Assembly: GCA_020444415.1 (NCBI GenBank)
Contig: JAHLLA010000010.1
Location: 40,654 to 104,653, forward strand
Origin: Bacteroidota bacterium
GTDB lineage: Bacteria; Bacteroidota; Bacteroidia; Bacteroidales; F082
Direction of reading: 5' to 3'
Length of the DNA stretch: 64,000 nt
Shown here: in pieces, positions 45,394-54,337 of the stretch
Layout: each line of letters starts with the position of its first letter
How positions within the stretch are numbered: position 1 is the first letter of the stretch
The notes under the pieces: generated by a model
Told to the model about the DNA's origin: nothing
What the model saw: only the letters and a program-made list of their open reading frames with translations
Databases searched by the model: none
Program-made: the position numbers and the translations under genes

Positions 45394-46386
45394 ATGAAAA
45401 AAACTATACTCTTAGCAAGCATTTTATTTTGCTTCTGGCAAATAAAATCACAGGACACTTTCTCTATTTGTGCCATCGACACCATTACCGGCGAAGTAGG
45501 CAGTGCAGGCGCCTCATGCGTGTACATCAATCAGGGCATCAGAATTTTAAGCGATGTCCATCCTGGCATTGGGGTCATCCACTCCCAGGCATATTATTTA
45601 TCAACGAACCAGGCATACGCCCGGAATCTGATGAATCAGGGATTATCCCCGCAACAGATCATAGATTCACTTGTTGAGAACGATGCACAAAATAATCCAA
45701 CCATCAGGCAATACGGCATTGTCGATTTCAGGGATGGAACGCCCAGATCGGCAGCTTATACAGGCCAGAATTGTGATAATTACAAAAATCATATTACAGG
45801 CCCAAATTATGCCATCCAGGGCAATATATTATTAGGACAACAGATACTGGATTCTATGGAAGCCCGGTTTTTGCGTGCCGAAGGTGAATTAGCTTGCCGA
45901 CTGATGGAGGCGTTACAGGGTGCTAAAGTGCCAGGAGCCGACACGCGCTGTATGGCGGATGGCATTTCATCCATTGGTGCATTTTTAAGAGTTGCTCAAC
46001 CCGACGACCCCGTAAATAATCTATATCTTGATTTAAATATTCCCATTGCTAATGATGGCGTTGATCCGATTGACTCGCTCCAGGTACTGATCGATAATTG
46101 GGGCGGATGTATTAACACCCAAATAATAGAGACAACAGAAAATATCAAATTTAAAGTTTATCCAAATCCTGCAACCCAACAAGTGGCATTCTCGATCGAT
46201 GGCATTTCACCAATATCTATTCACATTAAAATTCACGACGTTAACGGACGATTGGTAGCGGAATTAGAAGGTCACAGCAATTCAATTATTAACTGGGATG
46301 TAAGCAACTTGCCTTCTGGTATATATTTCTATACACTGAATGAATCAGATCGATTTAAAAAGACTGGTAAGATTTTCATTAAATAA
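45394..46386 (+). CDS. DUF1028 protein with T9SS C-terminal sorting domain
   Basis: 330 residues. Signal peptide (KKTILLASILFCFWQIKSQ), then a DUF1028 domain (TFSICAIDTITGEVGSAGASCVY, GVIHSQAYYLSTNQAYARNLMNQG, ADTRCMADGISSIGAFLRVA), an Ntn-hydrolase-like family of unknown activity. The final 80 residues are a type A Por secretion tail: FKVYPNPATQQVAFSIDG, HDVNGRLVAEL, NLPSGIYFYTL, KTGKIFIK. It is therefore exported by the type IX system. Convergent with argS. Confidence 0.9.
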   Translation: MKKTILLASILFCFWQIKSQDTFSICAIDTITGEVGSAGASCVYINQGIRILSDVHPGIGVIHSQAYYLSTNQAYARNLMNQGLSPQQIIDSLVENDAQNNPTIRQYGIVDFRDGTPRSAAYTGQNCDNYKNHITGPNYAIQGNILLGQQILDSMEARFLRAEGELACRLMEALQGAKVPGADTRCMADGISSIGAFLRVAQPDDPVNNLYLDLNIPIANDGVDPIDSLQVLIDNWGGCINTQIIETTENIKFKVYPNPATQQVAFSIDGISPISIHIKIHDVNGRLVAELEGHSNSIINWDVSNLPSGIYFYTLNESDRFKKTGKIFIK

Positions 46387-46389
46387 ATA

Positions 46390-48177
46390 CTACATTCTTT
46401 CCGGAACATCAACTCCGAGCAATCCCATTGAAGATTTTATGACATTACCAATAAATCTTGAAAGTTGTAGCCGAAAATCTCTAATCAGATTATCATTTTC
46501 CTTTAGGATGGGCGACTCGTGATAAAACTGGTTGAACTCTTTTGCAAGCTCATACACATAATTGGCTATTTGAGCAGGACTCATACTCTCTGCTGCAAAT
46601 TGAACAGTCTGAGGGAATTCGTACAACAATCGGATCAACGATCTTTCCTTAGCTGAAACCGGACAGTCAGTAAGAATATTTTCACCTGTTTCTATTCCTG
46701 CCTCTTTTGCTTTTCGCAATATGGATTGAATACGGGCATATGAATATTGGATGAAAGGACCCGTATTCCCATTAAAATCAATTGATTCCTCAGGATTGAA
46801 AGTCATTGTTTTTTTGGGATCAACCTTCAAAATGAAATATTTCAAGGCGCCTAAACTCAATATATTGTATAGCCTTTCAGATTCTTCAGAAGTAAAATCA
46901 TCAAACTTGCCCAATTCTTCACTGGTCCGTTTGGCTGTTTCGTACATTTCGTCCATCAGGTCATCTGCATCCACCACTTTGCCTTCCCTCGATTTCATTT
47001 TTCCGTGTGGCAACTCAACCATACCATAACTCAGGTGGAAAATATGCTCAGCCCAATCTCTACCCAGTTTTTTCAGAATCAATTTTAGCACGTCAAAATG
47101 GTAAATCTGTTCATTACCTACAACATACACTAATTTTGAAGGATCAAAATCATCATACCGTAACTGGGCGGTTCCCAAATCCTGTGTCATGTAAACCGAA
47201 GTGCCATCCGCCCTGAGCAACAATTTTTCATCCAAACCTTCATCTGTCAGATCACACCAAATGGAGCCATCTGGTTTTTGATACAACACTCCTTTTTCGA
47301 GACCATCTTTTACCAGTTCTTTTCCCAACAAATACGTATCCGACTCATAATACACTTTGTCGAAATCGACACCCATCCGGTTATACGTCTTGTCAAAACC
47401 TTCGTACACCCAGGCATTCATCCTTTCCCAAAGCTGTTTGATCTCAGGGTCGTCCTGCTCCCACTTTTTGAGCATTTCTTTGGCTTCAAGTAATAACGGT
47501 GCATTATTTTCGGCCGCCTCTTTATCCATTCCTTTTCCAAGCAAATCAGCTACTTCTGCTTTCAATTCCTGGTCGAATTTTACATAATATTCACCAACCA
47601 GTTTATCGCCTTTCAGGTTTTCCGATTCAGGTGTTTTGCCACCTCCCCACTTCTGCCATGCCAGCATCGATTTACAAATATGTATTCCCCGGTCGTTGAT
47701 TAGGTTCACCTTAACAACCTCCTGACCAGAAGCTCTGAACATTTCAGATACCGACCATCCCAACAGGTTATTTCGAATATGACCAAGGTGCAACGGTTTA
47801 TTGGTATTGGGCGCCGAATACTCAACTACAACAGGTTTGGATTTTCCCTTTTGGGTATATCCATAATTTGGACGATTCTTTTCTGAATTCAAAAAATCAA
47901 TCCAGTATTTTGCTGTAATAGAAAGATTTAAAAAGCCTTTGATAACAGTGAAATCATCTACTTCATCCAGGTGAGCCATAAACCATTCCCCTAAATCATT
48001 AGCCGTTTGCTCGGGGGATTTCCTTGAGATGGACAACAAAGGAAAAACAACAATCGTGAAATCTCCTTCAAATTCAGACCTGGTTTTTTGCACCTGTACT
48101 TGCTTTTCGTTCAGAGTTGCCTGGTACAAATCTTTACAGGCTTGCTGTAGGAAAATTTCTAATTTTTGTTCCATCAT
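46390..48177 (-). CDS. argS: Arginine-tRNA ligase
   Basis: Class I synthetase of 595 residues, normal length for Bacteroidota. The additional N-domain is followed by the HIGH-type motif in KPLHLGHIRNNLLGW (about residue 130), LRADGTSVYMTQDLGTAQLR, and a KMSKS variant KMKSREGKVVDADDLMDE. The DALR anticodon domain is at the C-terminus (FAAESMSPAQIANYVYELA). Two ATGs open the frame; the second could be used. A possible TAATTTTG -7 lies about 20 bp upstream on the minus strand. Confidence 0.97.
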   Translation of the reverse strand: MMEQKLEIFLQQACKDLYQATLNEKQVQVQKTRSEFEGDFTIVVFPLLSISRKSPEQTANDLGEWFMAHLDEVDDFTVIKGFLNLSITAKYWIDFLNSEKNRPNYGYTQKGKSKPVVVEYSAPNTNKPLHLGHIRNNLLGWSVSEMFRASGQEVVKVNLINDRGIHICKSMLAWQKWGGGKTPESENLKGDKLVGEYYVKFDQELKAEVADLLGKGMDKEAAENNAPLLLEAKEMLKKWEQDDPEIKQLWERMNAWVYEGFDKTYNRMGVDFDKVYYESDTYLLGKELVKDGLEKGVLYQKPDGSIWCDLTDEGLDEKLLLRADGTSVYMTQDLGTAQLRYDDFDPSKLVYVVGNEQIYHFDVLKLILKKLGRDWAEHIFHLSYGMVELPHGKMKSREGKVVDADDLMDEMYETAKRTSEELGKFDDFTSEESERLYNILSLGALKYFILKVDPKKTMTFNPEESIDFNGNTGPFIQYSYARIQSILRKAKEAGIETGENILTDCPVSAKERSLIRLLYEFPQTVQFAAESMSPAQIANYVYELAKEFNQFYHESPILKENDNLIRDFRLQLSRFIGNVIKSSMGLLGVDVPERM

Positions 48178-48292
48178 GCTGTTATAGTTGGTAGCGCAAA
48201 ATTATAAAAACATAGATAAGTGCCCTACATTTAAATTGTCTTTAAATAAGCTTATTGTTAATCATTTCACACGAGCCGACAATTAAAATTAA

Positions 48293-48300
48293 TACCTTTG
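48293..48300 (+). promoter_or_regulatory. Probable -7 element of the cPGS-like gene
   Basis: TACCTTTG matches TAnnTTTG and lies 48 bp before the ATG. A -33 partner is not obvious. Confidence 0.45.
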
Positions 48301-48348
48301 CACTCATTAATTTAAAACAGAGTAATAACATCTAAATAGAGAGTTCTT

Positions 48349-49686
48349 ATGAAAAAAAATGTGATCATTATTGGAGCTGCCGGAAGAGATTTCCACAACT
48401 TCAATACGTATTTCAGGGGAAATGAAGACTATAACGTAGTTGCTTTCACAGCCGCACAAATTCCTGATATCGATGGAAGAAAATATCCTGCCGTGCTCGC
48501 AGGTGATTTATATCCTGATGGTATTCCCATTTACGACGAATCAGAGCTTGTTAAACTGATCAAAGATCATAATGTAGATGATTGTGTTTTCGCATATAGC
48601 GATGTAACTTATAATCGGGTTATGGGTGTTAGCGCTATTGTTAATGCCGCCGGAGCCAATTTCGTGTTACTTGGGCCCAAAGACACTATGGTTAAAAGTA
48701 CCAAACCTGTTATAGCAGTCGGAGCCGTTAGAACTGGCTGTGGTAAAAGCCAGACATCCAGGAAGGTAATTGAATACCTGATGGAAAAAGGCTTGAAAGT
48801 GGTTGCGATCAGGCACCCCATGCCTTATGGCGATTTAGCCCGCCAGGCAGTACAGCGTTTTGCTACTGTTGAAGACCTCGCCAAACATGAATGTACCATC
48901 GAAGAAATGGAAGAATATGAACCTCACGTGGTTAGAGGTAACGTAATTTATGCAGGTGTTGATTATGAGGCGATCGTTCGCGCTGCCGAAGAAGATCCTG
49001 ATGGTTGTGATGTAATTTTATGGGATGGTGGAAACAATGACTTTCCATTTTACAAACCAGATCTGAATATGACTGTTGTTGACCCGCATCGTCCGGGACA
49101 CGAATTACAGTATTATCCTGGTGAAGTTACACTTCGCATGGCAGACGTAGCCATTATCAATAAAATGGATACCGCGGCTCCTGAAGACATTCAGACTGTT
49201 AGAGACAATATTGAAAAAGTAGCACCAAATGCTATTGTTGTTGACGGAGCTTCTCCAATTGCAGTTGACGATCCATCAATTATTAAAGGTAAAAGAGTGT
49301 TGGTTGTTGAAGATGGACCTACATTAACTCATGGTGAGATGAAACTCGGTGCGGGAACAGTTGCTGCCAAAAAATATGGAGCGGCTGAACTTATTGACCC
49401 CAGACCATTTGCAGTTGGAAAACTTGCAGAAACTTTTGAAATTTATCCTAACATTGGCACATTACTTCCAGCAATGGGTTACAGTGAACAGCAACTCAAA
49501 GATCTGGAAACAACCATCAATAATGTGGATTGTGATGCAGTTGTAATTGGAACACCTATTGATTTAAACAGAATTGTAAAAATCAATAAACCAAACACAC
49601 GCGTATATTATGATTTACAGGAGATTGGTTATCCAACATTGGAAGAAATCCTGAATGATTTCGTAAAAGAGCAGAAATTAGCTTAA
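48349..49686 (+). CDS. Cyclic 2,3-diphosphoglycerate synthetase-like GTPase/P-loop protein
   Basis: 445 residues with an N-terminal Rossmann-like region (IIIGAAGRDFHNFNTYFR) and a P-loop GAVRTGCGKSQTSRK near residue 125, then a switch-like VILWDGGNNDFPFYKPDL and VAIINKMDTA resembling the NKxD base-recognition motif. The archaeal relative makes cyclic 2,3-bisphosphoglycerate, a heat-protective solute. The bacterial function is unknown, and no sign of thermophily is present, so the name describes relationship only. It is monocistronic with a strong terminator. Confidence 0.8.
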   Translation: MKKNVIIIGAAGRDFHNFNTYFRGNEDYNVVAFTAAQIPDIDGRKYPAVLAGDLYPDGIPIYDESELVKLIKDHNVDDCVFAYSDVTYNRVMGVSAIVNAAGANFVLLGPKDTMVKSTKPVIAVGAVRTGCGKSQTSRKVIEYLMEKGLKVVAIRHPMPYGDLARQAVQRFATVEDLAKHECTIEEMEEYEPHVVRGNVIYAGVDYEAIVRAAEEDPDGCDVILWDGGNNDFPFYKPDLNMTVVDPHRPGHELQYYPGEVTLRMADVAIINKMDTAAPEDIQTVRDNIEKVAPNAIVVDGASPIAVDDPSIIKGKRVLVVEDGPTLTHGEMKLGAGTVAAKKYGAAELIDPRPFAVGKLAETFEIYPNIGTLLPAMGYSEQQLKDLETTINNVDCDAVVIGTPIDLNRIVKINKPNTRVYYDLQEIGYPTLEEILNDFVKEQKLA

Positions 49687-49705
49687 TTGCAAAATATTAT
49701 TAATC

Positions 49706-49738
49706 GAGCCTCTCAGAAATGAGGGGCTCTTTTTTTTG
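49706..49738 (+). terminator. Terminator of the cPGS-like gene
   Basis: GAGCCTCTC / GAGGGGCTC stem with loop AGAAAT, then a run of eight to nine T. The T-run stops next to the 3' end of the opposing tRNA-Gly gene. Confidence 0.9.
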
Positions 49739-49811
49739 AGCGGCAAATGGGGCTCGAACCCACGACCCTCAGCTTGGGAAGCTGATGCTCTACCGACTGA
49801 GCTACTGCCGC
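49739..49811 (-). tRNA. tRNA-Gly (CCC)
   Basis: Minus-strand cloverleaf: acceptor GCGGCAG/TTGCCGC, D arm GCTC/GAGC, anticodon stem TCAGC/GCTGA with loop TTCCCAA (anticodon CCC), T arm GTGGG-TTCGAGC-CCCAT. CCA is not encoded. Confidence 0.95.
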
Positions 49812-49897
49812 AAATCCTTCAACGAAAATAATCAATTTCCTAATTATTTTTATCGTTTGTGGAAGAACAAAAATGGTTTATTAACATAAATAAATGC

Positions 49898-49909
49898 TAT
49901 TGTCAATAA
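49898..49909 (+). promoter_or_regulatory. Shared pyrimidine-operon box upstream of carA
   Basis: TATTGTCAATAA, containing the palindrome TATTG-T-CAATA. The identical 12-mer lies upstream of pyrB, in both cases exactly 41 bp (start to start) ahead of an identical TATATTTG -7 box. The position just upstream of -33 fits an activator site. Confidence 0.7.
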
Positions 49910-49915
49910 CTTAAC

Positions 49916-49946
49916 TTTCATATCAAAACACAGGCACCTATATTTG
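49916..49946 (+). promoter_or_regulatory. carAB promoter
   Basis: TTTC (-33-like), 19-bp spacer and TATATTTG (-7, 49939-49946). Transcription should start near 49953, giving a leader of about 90 nt before carA. Confidence 0.7.
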
Positions 49947-49950
49947 TCCC

Positions 49951-49981
49951 CCGAACACATGAAAAAATGCAAAAAGTTCGG
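49951..49981 (+). promoter_or_regulatory. Leader hairpin enclosing a short ORF upstream of carA
   Basis: CCGAAC (49951-49956) can pair with GTTCGG (49976-49981). The loop holds the start of an 11-codon ORF (49959-49994, MKKCKKFGLKI). It lies at or just after the expected transcription start and before the terminator hairpin, so it may take part in leader control. Confidence 0.4.
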
Positions 49982-50007
49982 ACTAAAAATATAAATATCG
50001 ATGATCA

Positions 50008-50029
50008 GACGGCAATGCCGTCTTTTTTT
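50008..50029 (+). terminator. Attenuator-like terminator in the carA leader
   Basis: GACGGC-AAT-GCCGTC followed by seven T, ending 15 bp before the carA ATG and downstream of the carA promoter. Its position inside the leader means it would stop most transcripts before carA unless overridden. A 31-codon ORF (50001-50096) runs through the hairpin and overlaps the carA start. Confidence 0.75.
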
Positions 50030-50043
50030 GTACCCAACAACAA

Positions 50044-51129
50044 ATGAGTTTAAAACAATACAAAAATGCAAAACTAATCCTGGAGGATGGCTCTGAATTC
50101 ACAGCTTGCTCTTTTGGATATGAAAAATCTGTCGCAGGTGAAATTGTCTTCAATACGGCCATGACAGGATACCCTGAAAGTTTAACAGACCCCTCCTATC
50201 GTGGACAAATACTCGTGCTTACTTACCCTTTGGTGGGCAATTATGGTGTTCCGGGAAAATCAATGGCTGACGACATGCTGGAACATTTTGAGTCGGAGCA
50301 CATTCATACTACCGCACTCATCATTTCCGATTATTCCTCAACATACAACCATTGGAATGCTTCAAAAAGCCTGGGCGACTGGTTGAAAGAAGAAAAAATT
50401 CCGGGACTATTCGGCATTGACACGCGGAAACTGACAAAAATTATTCGCGAAAAAGGAGCCATGCTGGCCAAAATTATCTTTGATGATGACATTCCTTTTC
50501 ATGACCCCAACAAAGTCAACTTAGTCAATGAAGTAAGTATAAAGGAAAAGAAAATCTATGGTAACGGGAAACACAAGGTATTACTTATTGATTGCGGCGT
50601 AAAAAGTAATATTATCAGGTACTTACTAAGGTTCGATACAACTGTAATTCGTGTTCCCTGGGATTATGATTATACCAATGATGATTATGACGGACTGTTT
50701 ATTTCTAATGGTCCTGGCGATCCAACAATATGCACACCAACAATTAAACATTTAAAAACTTCCATCGCTGACGATAAGCCAATTTTTGGAATCTGCCTTG
50801 GACATCAGTTAACAGCACTAGCTGCAGGTGCTAAAACCTACAAATTGAAGTTTGGACACCGTAGCCACAACCAGCCGGTTTTAGAAGTGGGCACCAATAA
50901 GGCTTATTTAAGTTCACAGAATCATGGGTTTGCAGTTGATAATAAAAGCATTCCTGATTCTTGGCTGATCTACTTTCAGAATCTGAATGATGACAGTAAT
51001 GAAGGTTTAAAACATTCTTCAAAACCCATTTTCACAACACAATTCCACCCAGAGGCATCTAGTGGCCCTACTGACACGGCCTTTCTATTTGGTGATTTTA
51101 TAAAAGCAATTGAAACATGGAAGAAATAA
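50044..51129 (+). CDS. carA: Carbamoyl-phosphate synthase small (glutaminase) subunit
   Basis: Releases ammonia from glutamine for carbamoyl phosphate, feeding pyrimidines and arginine. The N-terminal CPSase_sm domain (AKLILEDGSEFTACSFGY, GEIVFNTAMTGYPESLTDP) and C-terminal class I glutaminase with the nucleophile cysteine in PIFGICLGHQLTALAAGA (about residue 247) and the His-Glu pair in TTQFHPEASSGP. Normal length of 361 residues. Overlaps carB by 13 bp. Confidence 0.98.
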   Translation: MSLKQYKNAKLILEDGSEFTACSFGYEKSVAGEIVFNTAMTGYPESLTDPSYRGQILVLTYPLVGNYGVPGKSMADDMLEHFESEHIHTTALIISDYSSTYNHWNASKSLGDWLKEEKIPGLFGIDTRKLTKIIREKGAMLAKIIFDDDIPFHDPNKVNLVNEVSIKEKKIYGNGKHKVLLIDCGVKSNIIRYLLRFDTTVIRVPWDYDYTNDDYDGLFISNGPGDPTICTPTIKHLKTSIADDKPIFGICLGHQLTALAAGAKTYKLKFGHRSHNQPVLEVGTNKAYLSSQNHGFAVDNKSIPDSWLIYFQNLNDDSNEGLKHSSKPIFTTQFHPEASSGPTDTAFLFGDFIKAIETWKK

Positions 51130-54100
51130 ATAAAGTCCTCGTCCTTGGCTCGGGAGCCCTCAAAATTGGTGAAGCGGGAGAATTTGATTACAGCGGTTCC
51201 CAGGCTTTGAAAGCACTAAAAGAGGAAGGTTTAACTACCGTATTGGTCAATCCGAATATCGCCACGGTTCAAACTTCTGAAGAAATAGCCGACAAAATTT
51301 ATTTTTTACCTGTAACCCCCTATTTCGTCGAAAGGATCATCCAAAAAGAAAAGCCACAGGGAATTTTACTAGCCTTTGGGGGACAAACTGCTTTGAATTG
51401 CGGTATGGCCTTATTTGAAAATGGAATTTTGGAAAAATACAACATCCAGGTGTTGGGAACTTCTGTTGAGGCTATCATGGAAACAGAAGATCGTGAAAGA
51501 TTTGCCGACAAGCTGAGATCAATTAACGTCAAAACTCCGAAGTCAGTAGCTGTAACAAACATCGGTGATGCGTTAAATGCGGCAAAAAAAGTTGATTACC
51601 CGGTAATTGTGAGAGCGGCATTTACATTGGGTGGACAGGGCAGTGGTTTTTGTTCAAATAATGAAGAGTTGGAGAAATTAGCCTCCAAAGCATTCTCATA
51701 TTCAGAGCAAATCCTGGTAGAAGAATCATTAAAAGGCTGGAAAGAGGTGGAATACGAGGTAGTCCGTGATAAATATGACAATTGCATCACGGTGTGCAAT
51801 ATGGAAAATTTCGATCCATTGGGGATTCATACCGGAGAAAGTATTGTAGTTGCGCCATCCCAAACACTTACCAACCGAGAATATCATAAACTCCGTAAAC
51901 TTTCCATTGATATTGTTAAATCAATTGGAATTGTTGGCGAATGCAATGTGCAATATGCATTAGATCCTTTTTCAGAGGATTACAGGGTAATTGAAGTGAA
52001 TGCACGCTTATCACGCTCCAGTGCATTGGCATCGAAAGCGACCGGGTATCCTTTGGCATTCGTAGCAGCTAAGCTAGCCTTAGGCTATGGTTTGCATGAA
52101 CTGAAAAACAGTGTAACTAAGACAACCACTGCATTTTTCGAGCCTGCTCTTGATTACCTTGTCGTAAAAATTCCCCGCTGGGATTTGAATAAATTCATGG
52201 GTGTTTCAGAAGAAATTGGCTCCAGCATGAAGAGCGTGGGTGAGATAATGGCTATCGGCAGAAGTTTTGAAGAAGCTATTCAAAAAGGCCTGCGAATGGT
52301 GGGATTAGGCATGCATGGATTTGTTGGAAATAAAGATTTGATAATAGAAGACATTGAATACGAACTTAATAATCCTACTGATAAACGGATATTTGTTATT
52401 GCTTCCGCTTTTAAAAAAGGATACAGTGTTGAGGATGTATACCAATTAACCAAGATCGACCGATGGTTTCTGGAGAAACTATGGAATATCATTGAAACTG
52501 AAGATGAACTGGTGAAATACAATGATTTTAATTCCATTCCTGATGGGTTTTTATGGCATGCTAAGAAGCAAGGTTTTTCCGACTTTCAGATAGCCCGTTT
52601 GGTTTTAAACAACCATGAAATTGGTGCAACCGATAAGGAAATCATTCAAATCAGGAATCATAGGAAATCCAGGAATATCTTACCTTCTGTAAAACAAATT
52701 GACACATTAGCTGCTGAACACCCTGCAGTTACCAACTATTTGTATTTGACCTACCATGGCGAAGAACATGACATCGTTTTTGAAAAAGATAATAGGTCGG
52801 TGATTGTGCTGGGATCTGGCGCCTATCGTATTGGAAGCAGTGTTGAGTTCGACTGGTCTTGTGTAAATGCACTCCAAACCATCAAAAAGAAAAATTATCG
52901 ATCTATTATGATCAACTACAATCCTGAAACCGTAAGCACGGATTATGACATTTGTGACCGCCTTTATTTTGACGAACTGAGCTTTGAAAGGGTAATGGAT
53001 ATTTCCGACCTCGAAGTGCCGTATGGTGTCATTGTTTCAACAGGTGGCCAAATTCCAAATAGTTTGGCCATGCGGCTTTACAGGCAGGATGTTCATATAC
53101 TGGGTACTTCACCCAATTTCATCGATCGTGCTGAAAACCGACACAAATTTTCAGACATGCTGGATAAAATTGGGGTCGATCAGCCGGAATGGAAAGAATT
53201 AAGCAGCATAGAGGATATTTTTGAATTTACTGAAAAAGTAGGATTTCCAGTATTGATCAGGCCTTCTTATGTGCTGTCAGGTGCTGCCATGAATGTGGTT
53301 TCGAACAAGGAAGAATTAGAACATTTTCTAAACCTCGCTACCCAGGTTTCCAAACAATATCCGGTTGTTGTTTCTAAATTTTTAATGGATGCCAAAGAAA
53401 TTGAAATGGACGCCGTTGCTGACAAAGGTGACATCATAGTCTACGCTATTTCAGAGCATATTGAATTTGCAGGTGTCCATTCGGGAGATGCAACGATCAT
53501 GTTTCCACCTCAAAAAGTATATGTAGAAACGTTGAGAAGAATTAAAAAGATAAGCAGGAAGATTGCACAGGAGTTGCAGATCAGTGGACCTTTTAACATT
53601 CAGTTTTTAGCCAAAGACAATGATATAAAGGTAATCGAGTGTAACCTGAGGGCCTCCAGAAGCTTTCCTTTTGTTTCTAAAGTACTTAAGACCAATTTTA
53701 TTGATTATGCCACGCGCATCATGTTGGGTGAAAAAGTTGAGAAACCTAACAAAACTTTATTCGATATCGACCACATCGGCGTGAAGGCTTCCCAGTTTTC
53801 ATTTTCGAGGCTAAGCATGGCTGACCCGGTACTTGGGGTTGACATGGCTTCTACAGGTGAAGTGGGATGTATTGGGGATGATTATTATGAAGCAATATTG
53901 AAAGCAATGATCTCGGTTGGATACCGAATTCCTGAAAAAAACATACTGATATCATCAGGACCCATGCGCTCAAAAACTGAATTGCTGGAAAGTGGACGGA
54001 TTCTAATTGATAATGGATATAACATCTTTGGCACCAAAGGAACCTGTGATTTTTATAAAAAAAATGGCATCCTTGCTACCATGGTTCACTGGCCCGATGT

Positions 54101-54335
54101 AAACAAAAAGCCTAATGCATATGACATGTTGAAAAAGAAGGAATTTGATCTTGTGATTAACATACCAAAAGACCTCAGTCAGAATGAATTAAACAACGAC
54201 TATATCATACGACGGGCTGCTGTTGACTTTAACATCCCGTTGATCACCAACGCGAGACTGGCCAGTGCTTTTATTTATGCGATTAGTCGTTATAAAAAGG
54301 AAGAATTAACAGTTAAAAGCTGGGACGAATATTAA
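51117..54335 (+). CDS. carB: Carbamoyl-phosphate synthase large subunit
   Basis: Makes carbamoyl phosphate from bicarbonate, ammonia and two ATP. The 1072 residues hold two homologous ATP-grasp halves: first half with LVLGSGALKIGEAGEFDYSG and VIVRAAFTLGGQGSGFCSN, second half with VIVLGSGAYRIGSSVEFDWSC and PVLIRPSYVLSGAAMNVVSN. The C-terminal allosteric MGS-like domain (KNILISSGPMRSKTELLES onward) is present. It follows carA in one transcript. Confidence 0.98.
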   Translation: MEEINKVLVLGSGALKIGEAGEFDYSGSQALKALKEEGLTTVLVNPNIATVQTSEEIADKIYFLPVTPYFVERIIQKEKPQGILLAFGGQTALNCGMALFENGILEKYNIQVLGTSVEAIMETEDRERFADKLRSINVKTPKSVAVTNIGDALNAAKKVDYPVIVRAAFTLGGQGSGFCSNNEELEKLASKAFSYSEQILVEESLKGWKEVEYEVVRDKYDNCITVCNMENFDPLGIHTGESIVVAPSQTLTNREYHKLRKLSIDIVKSIGIVGECNVQYALDPFSEDYRVIEVNARLSRSSALASKATGYPLAFVAAKLALGYGLHELKNSVTKTTTAFFEPALDYLVVKIPRWDLNKFMGVSEEIGSSMKSVGEIMAIGRSFEEAIQKGLRMVGLGMHGFVGNKDLIIEDIEYELNNPTDKRIFVIASAFKKGYSVEDVYQLTKIDRWFLEKLWNIIETEDELVKYNDFNSIPDGFLWHAKKQGFSDFQIARLVLNNHEIGATDKEIIQIRNHRKSRNILPSVKQIDTLAAEHPAVTNYLYLTYHGEEHDIVFEKDNRSVIVLGSGAYRIGSSVEFDWSCVNALQTIKKKNYRSIMINYNPETVSTDYDICDRLYFDELSFERVMDISDLEVPYGVIVSTGGQIPNSLAMRLYRQDVHILGTSPNFIDRAENRHKFSDMLDKIGVDQPEWKELSSIEDIFEFTEKVGFPVLIRPSYVLSGAAMNVVSNKEELEHFLNLATQVSKQYPVVVSKFLMDAKEIEMDAVADKGDIIVYAISEHIEFAGVHSGDATIMFPPQKVYVETLRRIKKISRKIAQELQISGPFNIQFLAKDNDIKVIECNLRASRSFPFVSKVLKTNFIDYATRIMLGEKVEKPNKTLFDIDHIGVKASQFSFSRLSMADPVLGVDMASTGEVGCIGDDYYEAILKAMISVGYRIPEKNILISSGPMRSKTELLESGRILIDNGYNIFGTKGTCDFYKKNGILATMVHWPDVNKKPNAYDMLKKKEFDLVINIPKDLSQNELNNDYIIRRAAVDFNIPLITNARLASAFIYAISRYKKEELTVKSWDEY

Positions 54336-54337
54336 TA

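Noticed and set aside
50008..50029. PyrR-type RNA-binding site in the carA leader
   Set aside because: The conserved PyrR binding-loop sequence is not visible, and no pyrR gene is in the window.
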